Positions 25,916-37,863 of a stretch of DNA of 64,000 bases are shown here, in pieces. Each line of letters starts with the position of its first letter. Position 1 is the first letter of the stretch. Made by a program: the position numbers and the translations under genes. Below the pieces are notes generated by a model. The model saw only the letters and a program-made list of their open reading frames with translations. It was not told the origin of the DNA and ran no database searches. The DNA comes from Byssothecium circinans (Eukaryota > Ascomycota > Dothideomycetes > Pleosporales > Massarinaceae), in the NCBI GenBank assembly GCA_010015675.1, contig ML977021.1, positions 135,393-199,392 of the forward strand, read 5' to 3'.

Positions 25916-26753
25916 ATGTACACAACGCATATCCTTCAGTCGCACGGTGCGCGACAACCTGGAAGACAGACGCCTAGCGTAGTGGGTCAAGAACCGGAGA
26001 AGAGGCCAAAGAAGGTCAACAGCGAGATTCGCAAGCAGCAGAACAGAATAGCTTCACGGAACTACAGTGAGTTTCCTTTTCTCCTTCACAACACCTCCCG
26101 ACCGAGAACAATTGCTGATGGGTCTTTCCTCAGGAGAAAAGAGAAAGAGGAAGCTCCAATACCTCCAACAACTCATCAGAGACGAAGGCTCGGCCGAAGA
26201 CGAACCTGTCGACTCCACAGAACATGAACATACCCAAGACCAGCGCGTACTATCGCCAGAATACTTCTCTCCAGCACCGGTAGCAAGAAACATGACACTT
26301 CCATCCAACGAACACTACCCCGCCCTTTCTTCCAGCAGCGGAAACGTCATCCAGCCTACACTAGCGGCGACAACGGCACCATATCCGACACAGTATCCCG
26401 GCACCGCTCCAACCTACTCTCACTTCGAGCCACCGTGGACAACTCCACTATACGACATCCCTCCGCCTGTCAATATCTCTACCTGGAACATACCAACGTG
26501 GATCCCAAACATCGAGTTCAGTCCGCCTATGACTACGCGCTCAGCCGACGACTTCCGGTTCACACCTCCACCACATAGCCACGATAGTTTCGACCTGCTG
26601 CCTTCACCGCCTAGCCAAGCGCATACACCAGATCCCGACCTGTTCATGATGGGAACGTATAGCGCCTGTAGGAGGAGGCCTGAGCAAGGAATGGGGAACT
26701 CGTGTATGAGCTTACCGTCTTCACCATTTTTTCATCCGCGGTATACTTCATAA
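25916..26753 (+). CDS. bZIP-like transcription factor with short dimerisation region
   Basis: Exons 25916-26066 and 26134-26753 encode about 256 residues. The 67-bp intron cuts the basic region, and only splicing restores it. The joined sequence reads KQQNRIASRNYREKRKRKL (about 39-57), which fits the N-x2-A-x-S-R-x2-R core of Yap/AP-1-type fungal bZIP proteins. After it come LQYLQQLI and then acidic, polar residues. I see no run of four or five heptad leucines, so the zipper is short or absent. The remainder is rich in Pro, Ser and Thr and probably disordered. Related small fungal bZIPs regulate stress responses or secondary metabolism, but no target can be inferred here. The ATG at 25916 is the first in frame after C/T-rich leader sequence. 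Confidence 0.75.
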
Positions 26754-28826
26754 TTAGAGAGCTTTTACGATATCCAGCTTCTTCATCTTTTTTTCCCGTC
26801 CCTATCCTTGTACGAATCACAAATTCAGAATGTTTTCATGGCCTATTCATAACGCTTTCCTGCACAACATATCTTCCCGTTTCTAACAGTTCAACAACGA
26901 CCACGCCCGCTGGCCAACGTCACAAGCCTTCAACAGGAAAAGGAAAATGCCCTCGACGCGCCCCCAATGCCATAACGTCCATCCAACTCAACACGTCGCA
27001 TAATACAGCAAGGAATAGAGTCGATACTTTGCCCGTAAGCTCCATACGCCAACCGCGAAATCGGGATAGTTGGGATGCGAGAAGCAATACTTTGCCTGAA
27101 CAATCTTGGAGAGAGAAAAAAACACGAGGTCTCGCCTTGCCCCGCTTCGCCATCCCAATGTCGCATCCCATCCAAAGAGGCAACACTCCGATACCGCACT
27201 TCACGAATACCAATCAACTCACGCGCCCCCCATTGCCACGCTTCAAATACTTCCTCTGCAGGTATTGCAAGTGATTTGGAAGCATTTTCATCAAGGGTCG
27301 GAAAACTTCATGGCGCCGACCAACGCAGGGTGGCCGGATAAGCATCATGTACTATGATTATGGAATCAGATGGGATAGCTGCGCAGATGGATGGATGGTT
27401 GGTTGGTTGGGTGTGTGGGTGGGTGGGTGAGAAATGGGATGCCGAGTGCCGAGGGGAGATGCCGATGCCGATATCTATCGACATCGGCAGGAAATCAGGG
27501 CTTGAGCTTACACGGCTTTATCTCACTGCATCTATGAATGCAGTGCGTGATATTACATATCAGGTATGACGTTGCACTGCACTGCATTGCACCGAGGCCG
27601 AGCGAGGGGGCCGGGGGGTGCTGTGGGATTACTGAACGCAAGGTAGGAACCGAGGGGGAAAGTTAGGGATGAGAATGATTAGATATTAGAGGGTAGTATG
27701 ACATACGTTTAGTTCTGTAGCAAAAGCTGTATATTACAAAAAAAAAATCTTCAAGGAAAGGAACTGCGCACGCCTTTTGTCATACATGCGTAGTAGCGAG
27801 TTGCCCCGTAGGGGAAAGGGATTCGTGCATAGTCCCAAATATTCATCCAAGTAGCTCAACCCTTTTCTTTTCTACCGCCGCCACGAATATACTGAGGAAA
27901 CTGTACTGTACAGTGCATCATTGACATTGGCCAGGACCCTCGTTCTCACTACCGCTGCTCTATTGGTCTTTCTATTCTTACATGCGCTGCATTGCGTTTT
28001 TTTTTTGTTTTGCGTATGCGAGTTTTCCATCAAGAGCCCTGTCTATCTGTCTATCTGTCTATCTGTCTATCTGTCTATCTGTCTATCTGTCTATCTGTCT
28101 ATCTGTCTATCTGTCTATCTGTCTGCCTGTTCGCCTGCTGTGCAACACTCCCACTGCGCATGTATGACTCCCATGCGCAGTTGCGCTTACTCAGACGGCT
28201 AAAAGCGTAGATGATGAACCACGGCTCCGTTCTGCATCGCAGGAACCTCGCAGAGATTACTTATGATTTAGATACCACCATTTCCACGTAATGTTGTGGG
28301 GGGAGCAGGCGTAGGCGATGTCCACGCATGTGTAACTGCTCCGGGCTCTAAAAATGTGTTGGACTCTTACTCGTATCGTCAACTCACGCATAGATACCTA
28401 CTTTCATCCAGAGACATGCCCTACGCAACACAGCACAGTACTCGGCGCAGCAGAAAAAGCGGTGTTATTGCAAACCTCATAGTATTCAGACATTCTATAT
28501 ACTCTATACAGAGAACATCTCTTACACCCGAGCCGACGCTATTTAAAACATTAACAATTAGGAAAATGAGAGAAACACCGCTCGTTGGAGCGTGAACGGC
28601 GTATGCAGTTAAACCTGCCGCAACAAAAGTCTATATCTTCACCTCGGGAAAGGGAGGGAGAGGGGCAACCCGCCTTAGATAACTAAAACGCAAGGGAATA
28701 TATGTCGGGGAAATGTGCATGTCGCTAATGCAAATGATATACAAGAAATCGTCTAGTAGAATCAGAAAAACTAGGACAGGGAATGCGAGGGAGAATAAGA
28801 GAGTGGAAGGAGAGGAGAGATAAGCG
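26754..28826. other. Intergenic, repeat-bearing, between convergent gene ends
   Basis: About 2.1 kb between the 3' ends of the bZIP-like gene (+) and the ABC transporter gene (-). Simple repeats are the only clear structure: a GGAT/GGTT/GGTG run at about 27385-27430 and an octamer array at 28039-28124. Open frames crossing them are low-complexity artefacts. Confidence 0.55.
28039..28124. repeat. Octamer microsatellite, unit CTGTCTAT
   Basis: Ten perfect tandem copies of CTGTCTAT run from 28039 to 28118, followed by a partial copy to 28124. Each unit is two related tetramers (CTGT and CTAT), so the array probably grew by slippage from a tetranucleotide repeat. It lies in intergenic DNA. Confidence 0.95.
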
Positions 28827-31800
28827 TCACGTTTTGACTTCTCTCGAGCCAGTCGGTTCCGTGGAAGACTCCGCGATACCGCCCGTTTCACCCTTCTCGC
28901 CATCTGCTTCACTTCCAGAGCGCGACGGGTTGTTAAGAACGCGCTCCTCAGCTGCCGCGGCAGTTCCACCAACGCTCGTGGTGTCTTCCTTCTCCTTCTT
29001 GACCTTGGGCACACGTGCAAGCCAGTAGAAGAATAAAGCCATGGCAATGTTGAAGCAGATATAGACCCAGAGAATACCAAAGCTGCGCCAGACGTTGGAG
29101 TACTCGGCGTGGACGGCGCCGAGGAAGACATTGGTGTCGCCCATTGCGCAGAATTCGCAGTTGGAGGTTGCGTTCTCGTCCTGGACATAGCCGCCGGCCA
29201 TAGCTATGTAGGGAGCCATGTATTCGCCACAAGTTCTGCCACCGGTGGGCTCGAAGTGGAGTAGCTCGTTGAGGGCACAGACAACGTTGGTGTTGGCCAC
29301 ACCGATTGATAACATGCCGGATACCATGTATGTAAAGGGCGATACGCGATACATGAAGATCCAAAAGCCGGGGAGGGCCTCGGGAGTAGCGAGGACACCG
29401 CAGAAGATCAGGCACATGGAGAAACACAAATTGGCAATGTTGCCTCCGTTCTCAGCACTATCTAAGCCTGCGATCACCATATGCGCGAACGTGCTTGCAA
29501 AGAGCAGGAACATCCAGAGGAAGAGGAACATTTGGGCGCCTCGAAGCGTGACAGCATCAGTGGGAATGGCGTTGTTGTAAAGACCGATAGGATAGTACCA
29601 GCAGAAGTAGATCAAAACGGCCATGAGAGTGTTCCAAGGGAGTTCGACCACAATGTTAGCCAGCATAAAAGCGACCCATGAGTAGGCTTTGCTGGGTCGT
29701 TCGCGAACCTCGTATAAGGCGCGCTGGGTAACGAAGTGCGGCATGATTTGCTGAACCAATTGACCAAAGATGGTCATCAACATGAAGATACCGAACATCT
29801 GGTTCTGAAGTCCTTGCTGAGTGTTGGGCGTATGGAAGAGCGAGAAACCAATAAACAGAGCAGACAGGACACAGAGAACAGTCTTCGAGTAGAGGTAGAC
29901 CGGAGAGCGCCAGTATTGCTGAAACACACGAATGGTTACCTCACGCTGCTGCTCCCAGAAGGGGGCGGCGAACTCGCGATAAGCAGCTTTGTCTTCACGC
30001 TTCTGTGCCGAAACAGTGCGTTGAAGGTCGGTGTTGTGGGAGCGCTCGTACTTCAGTTCAGCCAGGTGATTCTGAACCTCGGCGTATTCGGGAGATTGGC
30101 GCCAAACATCATGCCAGTTGATATCTGTATGAGATCCAGGAGCGGCACCGATGACCTCAAGCATCCATTCGGCAGGGTTGGCATCAGGCGGGCAAGGTGG
30201 TCCACCGTTGCGTACGAAGTAGTCGATAAGAATCTTGGAGTTCGGGCCAACCTCGCCAAAATAGACAGTCTTGCCACCAGCCTGAAGGAAAAGGAGACGA
30301 TCGAAACGAGCGAAGAGCATAGCAGACGGCTGGTGAATAGTGCAAAGGATAGCCTGGCCGTTCTTCTTGAGCTTGTCAAGAAGGTCGAGAATAGCCCAAG
30401 AAGTTTGCGAATCCAATCCAGATGTCGGCTCGTCAAGGAACAGAAGCAATTGCGGCTTAGCGGCCAACTCCACACCGATTGTGAGGCGCTTGCGCTGTTC
30501 GACATTGAGACCTTCGCCAGGGACACCAACAACGGCATCGGCGTACTCTGACATTTCCAATAGCTTGATGACTTCCTCGACGTAATCGAGCTTCTCTTGA
30601 CGGGAAACGTGGGCGGGTTGACGAAGAAGGGCGGAAAACGTGAGAGCCTCGCGGACTGTGGATGTCGACAAATGTAGATCCTGTTGCTGAGCGTAACCTG
30701 TTTTGCGCTGGAAGGAATCATCACGAGGCTTGCCGTCAACCAGCATCTCTCCGGTGATGACACCCATAGTAGTTCGTGTGGCCAAACAGTCCAGAAGCCT
30801 GATGAATCGTTAGTAGGGGTTCAAGAGAAGAGATACAGTGACCAGTTACTTACGTCGTTTTGCCTGCGCCTGAAACTCCCATCAGCGCAGTTAGAGTACC
30901 CGGCTTGACCCATCCGTCAACGTGGTCCAAGATGCGGCGCTTCTCCTTCTTGATCTGAATGTCGTAGCAAACGTCTTTCCACTGGAAGATGGCAGTCTGG
31001 CGCTCGATGATAGCGATGTCATCAGAACCATTCATGGCAGCGCCTACAGTGCGGCCAGCAGGAATAGACTCAAGATCATCTGTGGACCTGTTCTTGAAAG
31101 CCTTGTGACCACGTCGGAAAACCAATACTTCACCCTTCGACTTCTTTGAAGTGATGAACTCAGTAGCGCCAAGGTAGATGGATCCCAGGCCGATCATGAA
31201 AGCCCAGAGAATTCCAAAGTTCCTCCACTTGTTCGAGTTCTTGTAGTTGTAAGACGAGCCAACAAAGGCGTCGCCACTGACGAAGTCTTGACCCGGTACG
31301 GAACCAACAGTCGAGCAGACGTGGTTGTTGCCTCCAATGCCTTCATATCCTGGCCCAACGGGTACGTAGTTGACACACAGGAAGTTTCGGCCGTGGAACT
31401 CGTTGACCATGAGCGATTCAAAGGCGTAGCTGACAGGATTCATGTAGCGGATCCACTCTGACCAACCCAACATATAGTTAGGAGGGATGGCGAAGCCGGT
31501 ATACATGACGAGACCCAAGATGAGGATAGCAGCCGGGGCCAAAGCTTGATCCAACGATCTCGAAAGGGAAGCAATGGACCGGAAGAACATGGACATAACC
31601 AGTGTAAGGGTGAAGGAGATCAAGACGAAGAAGAAGAACCTATCAGGCTCTCGCCGTAAATTCGTCATGAAATACAGGACCAGGTTAAATGTGATAGCGT
31701 TCAGGATCTTGTAAGGCATGTCCATTAGCATGGATGCGAAAGCCTCAGCGGATGGATGGTAAAGCGCATAACGAGAGTGCTTCTCTACTATCGGACGTTG

Positions 31801-33666
31801 AGCGTAGAGGGTCAGGATTTCGAGAGCGGAACCGAAAGCGTTCATGAGGATGGCGAAGAAGAGGAGAGCGGCACGAGAGAAAAAGCTGTTCGTCGTTGGT
31901 TGGAGGTTGTAGAAGACGGAGGAGATGATGAGCGCCATAATGGAGTTAGCAATGAGCTGGAACAACGTGATGGCGGGATCGGCCATCAATCTCCTGTAGC
32001 CGCGCCATAAGCACAGTTGGATTTGCTGATTGTAAGACAAGGTGTAAGGTGACGTGACACGTTGGCCCTTGGCTTGCTGTGCACGGCGGGACTCAGTGAA
32101 CTTTTGAAGGTGTTCACCGCCAACGGGGTACTTTTGCTCGTACGCATCGATCTCCTTGAGCAGCTGAGCACGTTCGGGGGAATCCTTCCATCGTTGAGCA
32201 AACTCGTCGGGTGTTCGTGGAACGCGGTCTTCCCATCCTGGACGGACAACACGCTCTATCGCACTGGTCATGGAGGTGAGGAAATCGGCATCGGTCTGTC
32301 GGTCTGGACAGTCGAAACCCATGTCGATGAAGTACTGCTTTGCAGACTTGACGGGTCCGAAATAGATTTGGCGCCCCTCGTACAAAACGAGAGCCTTGTC
32401 GAAGACATCAACGGCAGATTGGGGGGCTTGGTAGATGGCAACGCATGCCGTTGAACCATTGATGTCGGTTCCCATGCGAAGAGTCTTGCAGAATTCGATG
32501 GCGTTGGCACTGTCGAGACCACGTGTGCTGTTGTCCCAGCACTGCAGAGGTGCGCCGCTCAGAGCGGCCTCGGCAATGGTCACCCGCTTTCGTTCACCCC
32601 CTGACACACCACGGACGAAGTCATTCCCAACCTTGGTGTTGATAGTGTGAGAAATACCAAACATGGCCATGATGACGTCCCGCATGTGCTCGCCAAACTG
32701 TGAGATGGTGGCTCCTCCGGGAATGTGGCGTGGGGCTCGGGCTCGGGCGGCGAAGTAGAGTGTCTCGCCAACAGTCAACATGGGGAAGTGGACATCCACT
32801 TCGGCCGTGTAGATAGCCTCGCCTCGGAAGTGTTTGGCCATCTGTTCAGCGCTGATACCTGCTCGAAGTTAGCGGTTGATGCGGGCAACGGTCTCCCTAG
32901 CGGACGTACCTTGATAATTTAATCGAGACGCTTGGTCAATGAAGAAGCCATGCGTCTCTCCCGCCAGTGTCTTGAGGAAAGTGGAGCAACCCGATCCGGG
33001 AGGACCAAGGACCACCAACATCTCTCCGGCTTCTACCAGACCATCAACGTCTTTCAAGATATCAATCTTGCGTCCCTTGTTGCCCATCAACTGCCTCACC
33101 AGGCCAGGACCTTCCAACCAAACGTTTCCAACAGTCTTCTGGTAATCGGTGTCACTACCAAAACCGTGGACATTGAGGTTCCGGAAGGAGACACCGGCCG
33201 TCCGTGTGGGATGTGCCTGCGGGTCGTCGAGGTGTGTCTGAAGCATGGCCTTGGTCCAGACCCGGGCATTAAAGTTGGGGCCATGAGGGTCCAGCTGGGA
33301 TCCTTCGGGGGCACGGAAAGGGTTCTGGTGTGTGGTGGAATAGTCGCTCTGCTGTGTGTACCGCCTCGCTAGTTGGTGAACTGCATTTTCTCTGCGCTCT
33401 ATGCTGGCTTCGTCGGCATCACTGGCCGCTTCTGAATTTTGGTTGGTAGTAAGCGTCGAAGCCTTGGGGTCGGAGCGTTCGTTGTTGTGTGTCTCCAGAC
33501 GAGAGCCATCCTGGTTGGCGGCAATCGTAGAAGCTTCCGAGGTGTCGGAGCCTGGATGGTCAGGCCCATTGGCATGGGAGGGGCGCCGTGCCACAGCCTC
33601 GCGCGACGGGACGTGGTGCGAGGCCTGGAGATCGCCGTTGGAGGTGTAGCTCCCTACCAAACTCAT
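28827..33666 (-). CDS. PDR-type (ABCG) ABC drug efflux transporter, full size
   Basis: Exons 33666-32910, 32858-30854 and 30798-28827 encode about 1577 residues, usual for full-size fungal PDR pumps. Order is ABC-TM-ABC-TM. Half 1 has the PDR-specific degenerate motifs: Walker [10 protein letters not shown] (about 221-229), signature VSGGERKR, Walker [13 protein letters not shown], and a switch loop AIYQAPQ with Tyr in place of His. Half 2 is canonical in Walker A (GVSGAGKTT), Walker B ([14 protein letters not shown]) and H-loop (TIHQPS), but its signature is LNVEQRKR. This asymmetry is the known pattern of Pdr5/Cdr1/Atr proteins, with one active and one degenerate ATP site. Each transmembrane block shows about six helices and a large extracellular loop near its end. 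It should export lipophilic toxins, azoles or own metabolites from the plasma membrane. An in-frame TTG lies 21 bp upstream, but 33666 is the first ATG. Confidence 0.95.
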
Positions 33667-34091
33667 CGTCGCTGCCGGTTCTTTCAAGAAGTGGACTGCT
33701 GGTAACTTCCAGCGCGTACAGCCAAAGAAAAGAGAACACGGGGGAGAAAAAGTTTTAAATGGCGTAAGCGAGGGGAGACGAGCATTAAGGGCGAAAGAGA
33801 TGGAACGTCAGGCCCAGGGGAGGCTTCCCGATGATAAAAAGAGAAGACGCAGGCCGCACGGTCAAGACCCAAGAGGCGGACTAGTTGTTGCCCGGCCGCC
33901 TTTACAGACCGTTAGCCGAAGCACTCGAGTAGCGGGAGGCTGCTTGGCATGTGCGCGGCGGGCTGCGGGATTGGCTGGCTCCGAAGATGCGAACTCGAAA
34001 CGGGGCAAGGCGAAGCGTACGGTAGGCACCTGTGCATGGTACCGTGGTAAGATACGCGTACAGATACGCTGAACGAGTACGAAAGCGATGT

Positions 34092-34118
34092 CATGATGCT
34101 CCGATGCTCCGATGCTCC
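34092..34118. repeat. Short direct repeat, unit GATGCTCC
   Basis: Three near-perfect tandem copies of the octamer GATGCTCC in the ABC transporter upstream region. Too short to call a regulatory array. Confidence 0.8.
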
Positions 34119-34225
34119 GATCTGGCGGACGAATCTGTGCAGCCAACATCCTTAACCTACGCATTCCGCGCCTCTAGAGTTCCAGCGTCCGGACTGTGGG
34201 AGAGAATCTTTCCCCCTCTTTTCCA

Positions 34226-34263
34226 CGCCATCGCCATCGCCATCGCCATCGCCATCGCCATCG
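34226..34263. repeat. Hexamer repeat, unit CGCCAT
   Basis: Six tandem copies of CGCCAT lie in the ABC transporter upstream region. It is a simple-sequence repeat and no coding role is supported. Confidence 0.9.
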
Positions 34264-34513
34264 CAGCCGCAGTGTTTGTCTTGGCAGCGTCGCATCGCTG
34301 CTTCCCCGGAATTCCACCACCATCTCGAAGAGGCAGTCGCTCTTGACCGTTTTCTTCGCTGCTTACGGAAGTCACGTCTGGTAACATCTGTCCATCACCG
34401 TACAACCTTTCCCATCTCCTCCAACAAAGCGACAAAGACGCAGTGTCTGTTCATCTAGTTCCGTCATCTCTACACAATCGCCCCTCCCTCCCTTCGGATC
34501 TATGTCATCTCGG

Positions 34514-34521
34514 TCCACGGA
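34514..34521. promoter_or_regulatory. Possible pleiotropic drug response element
   Basis: The palindrome TCCACGGA fits TCCRYGGA, the everted CGG-type site bound by Pdr1/Pdr3-class zinc-cluster factors in yeasts. It lies about 850 bp upstream of the ABC transporter start, in the right intergenic space. An eight-base match can occur by chance, and use of this site in filamentous fungi is uncertain. Confidence 0.25.
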
Positions 34522-35107
34522 CGAAATTCGCACCCCCAAGAGGCAAATGCTCGACGCTCTCCCGATACGCCCCCAAGCCGAGTAGCCCCGCCTAGGTATG
34601 TAATAGTCTCGCACGTGTCTAGTCAGAGTGGGCCCCTAGCAACCAATATCCGCCCCGAATACTCTGCAGCTGATGGGAAACGGGTCCACGGTAACTTTAC
34701 GGAGTACCGCATGCGAACCTTTCCAGGGCTGCCTGCTCTCAGCCTTGCCGGCAAAGATGTGATATATACTTCCGTCTTACTCTGCTCCATTATTTTTGCC
34801 CGTTTGCTTTTCGTTCGGACTGCTCGGATGTTGGAGGATTTTCGTGGGCCCTTAAACCTTGGAAGGGTTACGCAAGCCTGTTCTTGAACGACGCATGTGT
34901 TAGAGGTCTTTCTAATTCGTTTCATTAAGCGTCTAAAAAGTGTGCAGACACTGCCTCTTGGCTGCCACCATATCCGTTCCCCAACCCCATCGTCTTCCCA
35001 AAGTCAATAACCGACGGCGCCTATATCCGCCTCGAGAGAGAAATATTATACAAGCATCTGAACATCAAACCTCCAGAGGTATCGACAGATCTGCGCGTCG
35101 TGTTCGC

Positions 35108-37863
35108 TCAAACGGAGTCTGCAAAGAATTGACTGGCTAGCGTAATCTCTTTATCCCCATTTGCAAAATCCCATCCTACAATGATTGGGTCCTGACTGCA
35201 GCAAACGATTCGTCGAGCATCGAACTGCAACTTGAATACTCGTGAGGAACCTTGGGTAATCGCACCCCCAGCTGTGTGCTGTTGCCCTGCAACGTGGTGA
35301 TGATGGTGCGGGCCGTGGTGGTGATGGTGTGCGGGTCCGTTGGTAGCTACAGCCTGTGGTTGCCCTTGGCCGGCCGGTTGTGCAGTAGGAGTAGCAGTTG
35401 GCGGCCGATTTGCGGGCGCAGCATTCTGGGCTGCACTGGCAGCTCCTCCGTTGTTCGTCGTGTTGGGCTGCATTGCTTGGGATGCCGTGTGCAAAGCTTG
35501 TGCTTGTTGGGCGAGAGTTTGAGCCGCCTGTGCCTGAGCCTGAGCCTGTTGTGCTAGAACTTGGAAACTGGGTGCATGACCGCCCTGTTGCTGTTGGTTC
35601 TGGTTGACAGCGTTCGCGTGACCATGATTGGGAGCGCGACGCGGTCGGCCTCCAGCTGCTCTCACAGCCTCGTTCTGATATAGAATTTTAGACTTCTCCC
35701 ATGCACCGTCCGTGCCTCTCTTCCAGATGATCACCGTCTCGTCGTAAGAGCCAGACACAATGCGAGCCCATCTGCTACCTCCGCCTCCAGGTGGGAGTTT
35801 AGCGCCATATGCAAAAATGGCAGACGGATCGCGGGAGCCAGCATTTCGTGCTCGGCGCTGTGCTCGCGTTAGTTCCTTGGAGATGAGACCCTTCCGTTGC
35901 GCTTCGAAGAAATTCCGGTCCACCGCCCTGGCCTCTGCTTCCAACTCTTCTTCATTGCCGGGGAGATCTCCAAATTGAGCTTGCACAGTACGGACAAGGT
36001 TCGAATGTCCTTGCAAACATGCTATCTCTGCGCCCGTCGCTCGGTCGAAAATGCGGACAGTCTCATCGGAACTACCGCTGACGATCCTTCGTCCGTCGAA
36101 CTGCACGCAAGCGATACCCTTTGTATGACCGGAGAAGGTACGGGTGCAAGCGCCAGTGCGGACATCCCAGACCTTTACACTACGATCACCCGACGCCGAA
36201 ACAATCTGGCCATCTAGGATCTGAATAGCATTGACCGCAGCACCATGGCCTTCAAGAGTCATGATGAGAGAGTGCGGAGGTAGCGAATTGAAGTGCAGAT
36301 GCTGCTTCTCAACCTGTTGCTGCATATCGATGATGTACGATGGGAACCGTGCCGCCGACTTGGTAGTAGACAGAGGATATGCGTCATCGGTAGGCCAAAG
36401 TTCTTTCCTGTTCCAAACTTTGATGCTCTTGTCCTTTGAACAGGTTACGAGATACGTATCATCGAACCTCAAGTTCAAGACGGATTCCGAATGCGCCTTC
36501 TCGAGCTTCGTGATCATTTGCCCCGTGGAGAACTTCCACAATATGACTTGGCAGTCACTCCCTCCTGACACGATGAGGTCTTGCTCGGGTCGCTCATCAA
36601 ATTGCAGACATAGAACCGATGCCCGATGTCCAGCCAACGGAGGGATCACTAAGCGCTGTGTGTCCAGGTTCCAGACTCGAACAGTCTTATCGCGGCTGCC
36701 ACTGACAAGGAACTTTCCGGAATACTGGATGGTATACACGCATTCAGTGTGTGCCTCGTCAGCGTGACTAGGATGCGGAAGTTGGAAATTCGTGAAACGA
36801 CCGGTGTCCCAGTTCTCTTCGAGACGTCGCTTCTGTTTGTAAAGATACTGCCAGTTCACCTTGGGCTCAATTGTCGGCAGAAGAAGGGAAGGACGGATCG
36901 GGGGTTCTATCGAGCTCGGAACGATAGTCAATGTGGGCGTTGTATCATCCGTTTCCGAAGATCGCTTCCGTCGTCGAGAGCTTTCCCCTGTTGGCGAGGG
37001 TAGAGGGGAGGATTCTTCGTACGAAATCCCTTCCATCTGATCTTCCGATTTGAGTGCGGAGCTGTCGTCTGCCTCCACCTCGCCGTGCTGCTCACCCCAT
37101 TTCGAAGAAGCATCTGCTACACCCTCGAGAGAAAGCGGTTCGAGCCTCTCTGTTACCCCATCGCCGAAAAGAGGGCGCTCCCGCACACGTTTCTTGGACG
37201 ATGGCTTATCATTCTCTGCATCTTCGGCTGCAAGTGGGCGTCTCTTTCGCTCCTTCTCTTTCGTCTCGACACGCCGCTGTCTCTCCATATCCTCATATGC
37301 GCGTACCACCCCGAAGTTGGAGTTCCAGCCTTCTAATCGAAACAACAGCTTCCACAGCGGACTGTCCATTACTCGGGCCCGCCATGACCGTGACAGCGTC
37401 GATGCACGCAGCAGCGTTTCTGGAGTAAGGTAGGAGAAGATTTGGAAGGTGATTTCGGGAGGAAGGTGGACAACGGGGTCGAGGTGGAGGAGGGGGTTAA
37501 GCTTATCGACGATGTCTGATATTGATGAGGTCCGCAGCGATCGGAGGATGGCGTACGCGAAGTCTAGGGGTTTCATGTTAGCATTCGCATGTGTGATTTG
37601 AAAACAATACTCAACGTACCACTCCGCTCATGTTCGCTCAAGTGCATGACCCAGTCGGGCAGGGCATATTGCGGGTCCGGCTCCATTACACTGTCACCTA
37701 ATCGCGAGTCTGTCCGCATCAGCAGGTCGCTTTCGCTCTGGCTGCGCGTATCTTCCGAGTACCCCTCGTCGAATCTGTTATTCGCGCTCATTGAGGAAGT
37801 CGGACGGAACGCTTGTAGGTAGGAAGGCGCGGCGAAAGCGGTGGAGTTCAGTGGGCCCGCCAT
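35108..37863 (-). CDS. F-box/WD40 protein of beta-TrCP (FWD-1) type, SCF substrate receptor
   Basis: Exons 37863-37620 and 37563-35108 encode about 899 residues. The 56-bp intron is phase 1. The start 37863 is the first ATG of exon 1; the frame upstream has only a TTG. An F-box lies at about 113-155 (HLPPEITFQIFSYLTPETLLRAS and a following SRSWR..W). It is preceded by LRSLRTSSISDIVDKLNPLLH, a helix resembling the dimerisation region of beta-TrCP/Cdc4-type proteins. A basic and acidic linker follows. Seven WD repeats begin near residue 350 (blades ending VRVWN, VILWK, IKVWN, VKVWD, VRIFD, VIIWK, VGWD). The last blade is separated by a Gln/Ala/His-rich insert of over 100 residues. The protein should recruit phosphorylated substrates to an SCF ubiquitin ligase. 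The Neurospora homologue FWD-1, which turns over the clock protein FRQ, is the closest type I can name, but orthology is unproven. Confidence 0.88.

Larger units (their letters stand above)
33667..35107. other. Promoter region of the ABC transporter and 3' region of the F-box/WD40 gene
   Basis: About 1.4 kb between two minus-strand genes, so the promoter of the ABC transporter lies at its left side. Short repeats are present at 34092-34118 and 34226-34263. A TCCACGGA palindrome at 34514-34521 matches the general form of a pleiotropic drug response element. No gene is supported. Confidence 0.5.

Noticed and set aside
27921..28202. Repetitive SVYLSICL peptide frames
   Set aside because: All three frames are translations of the octamer microsatellite; not genes.
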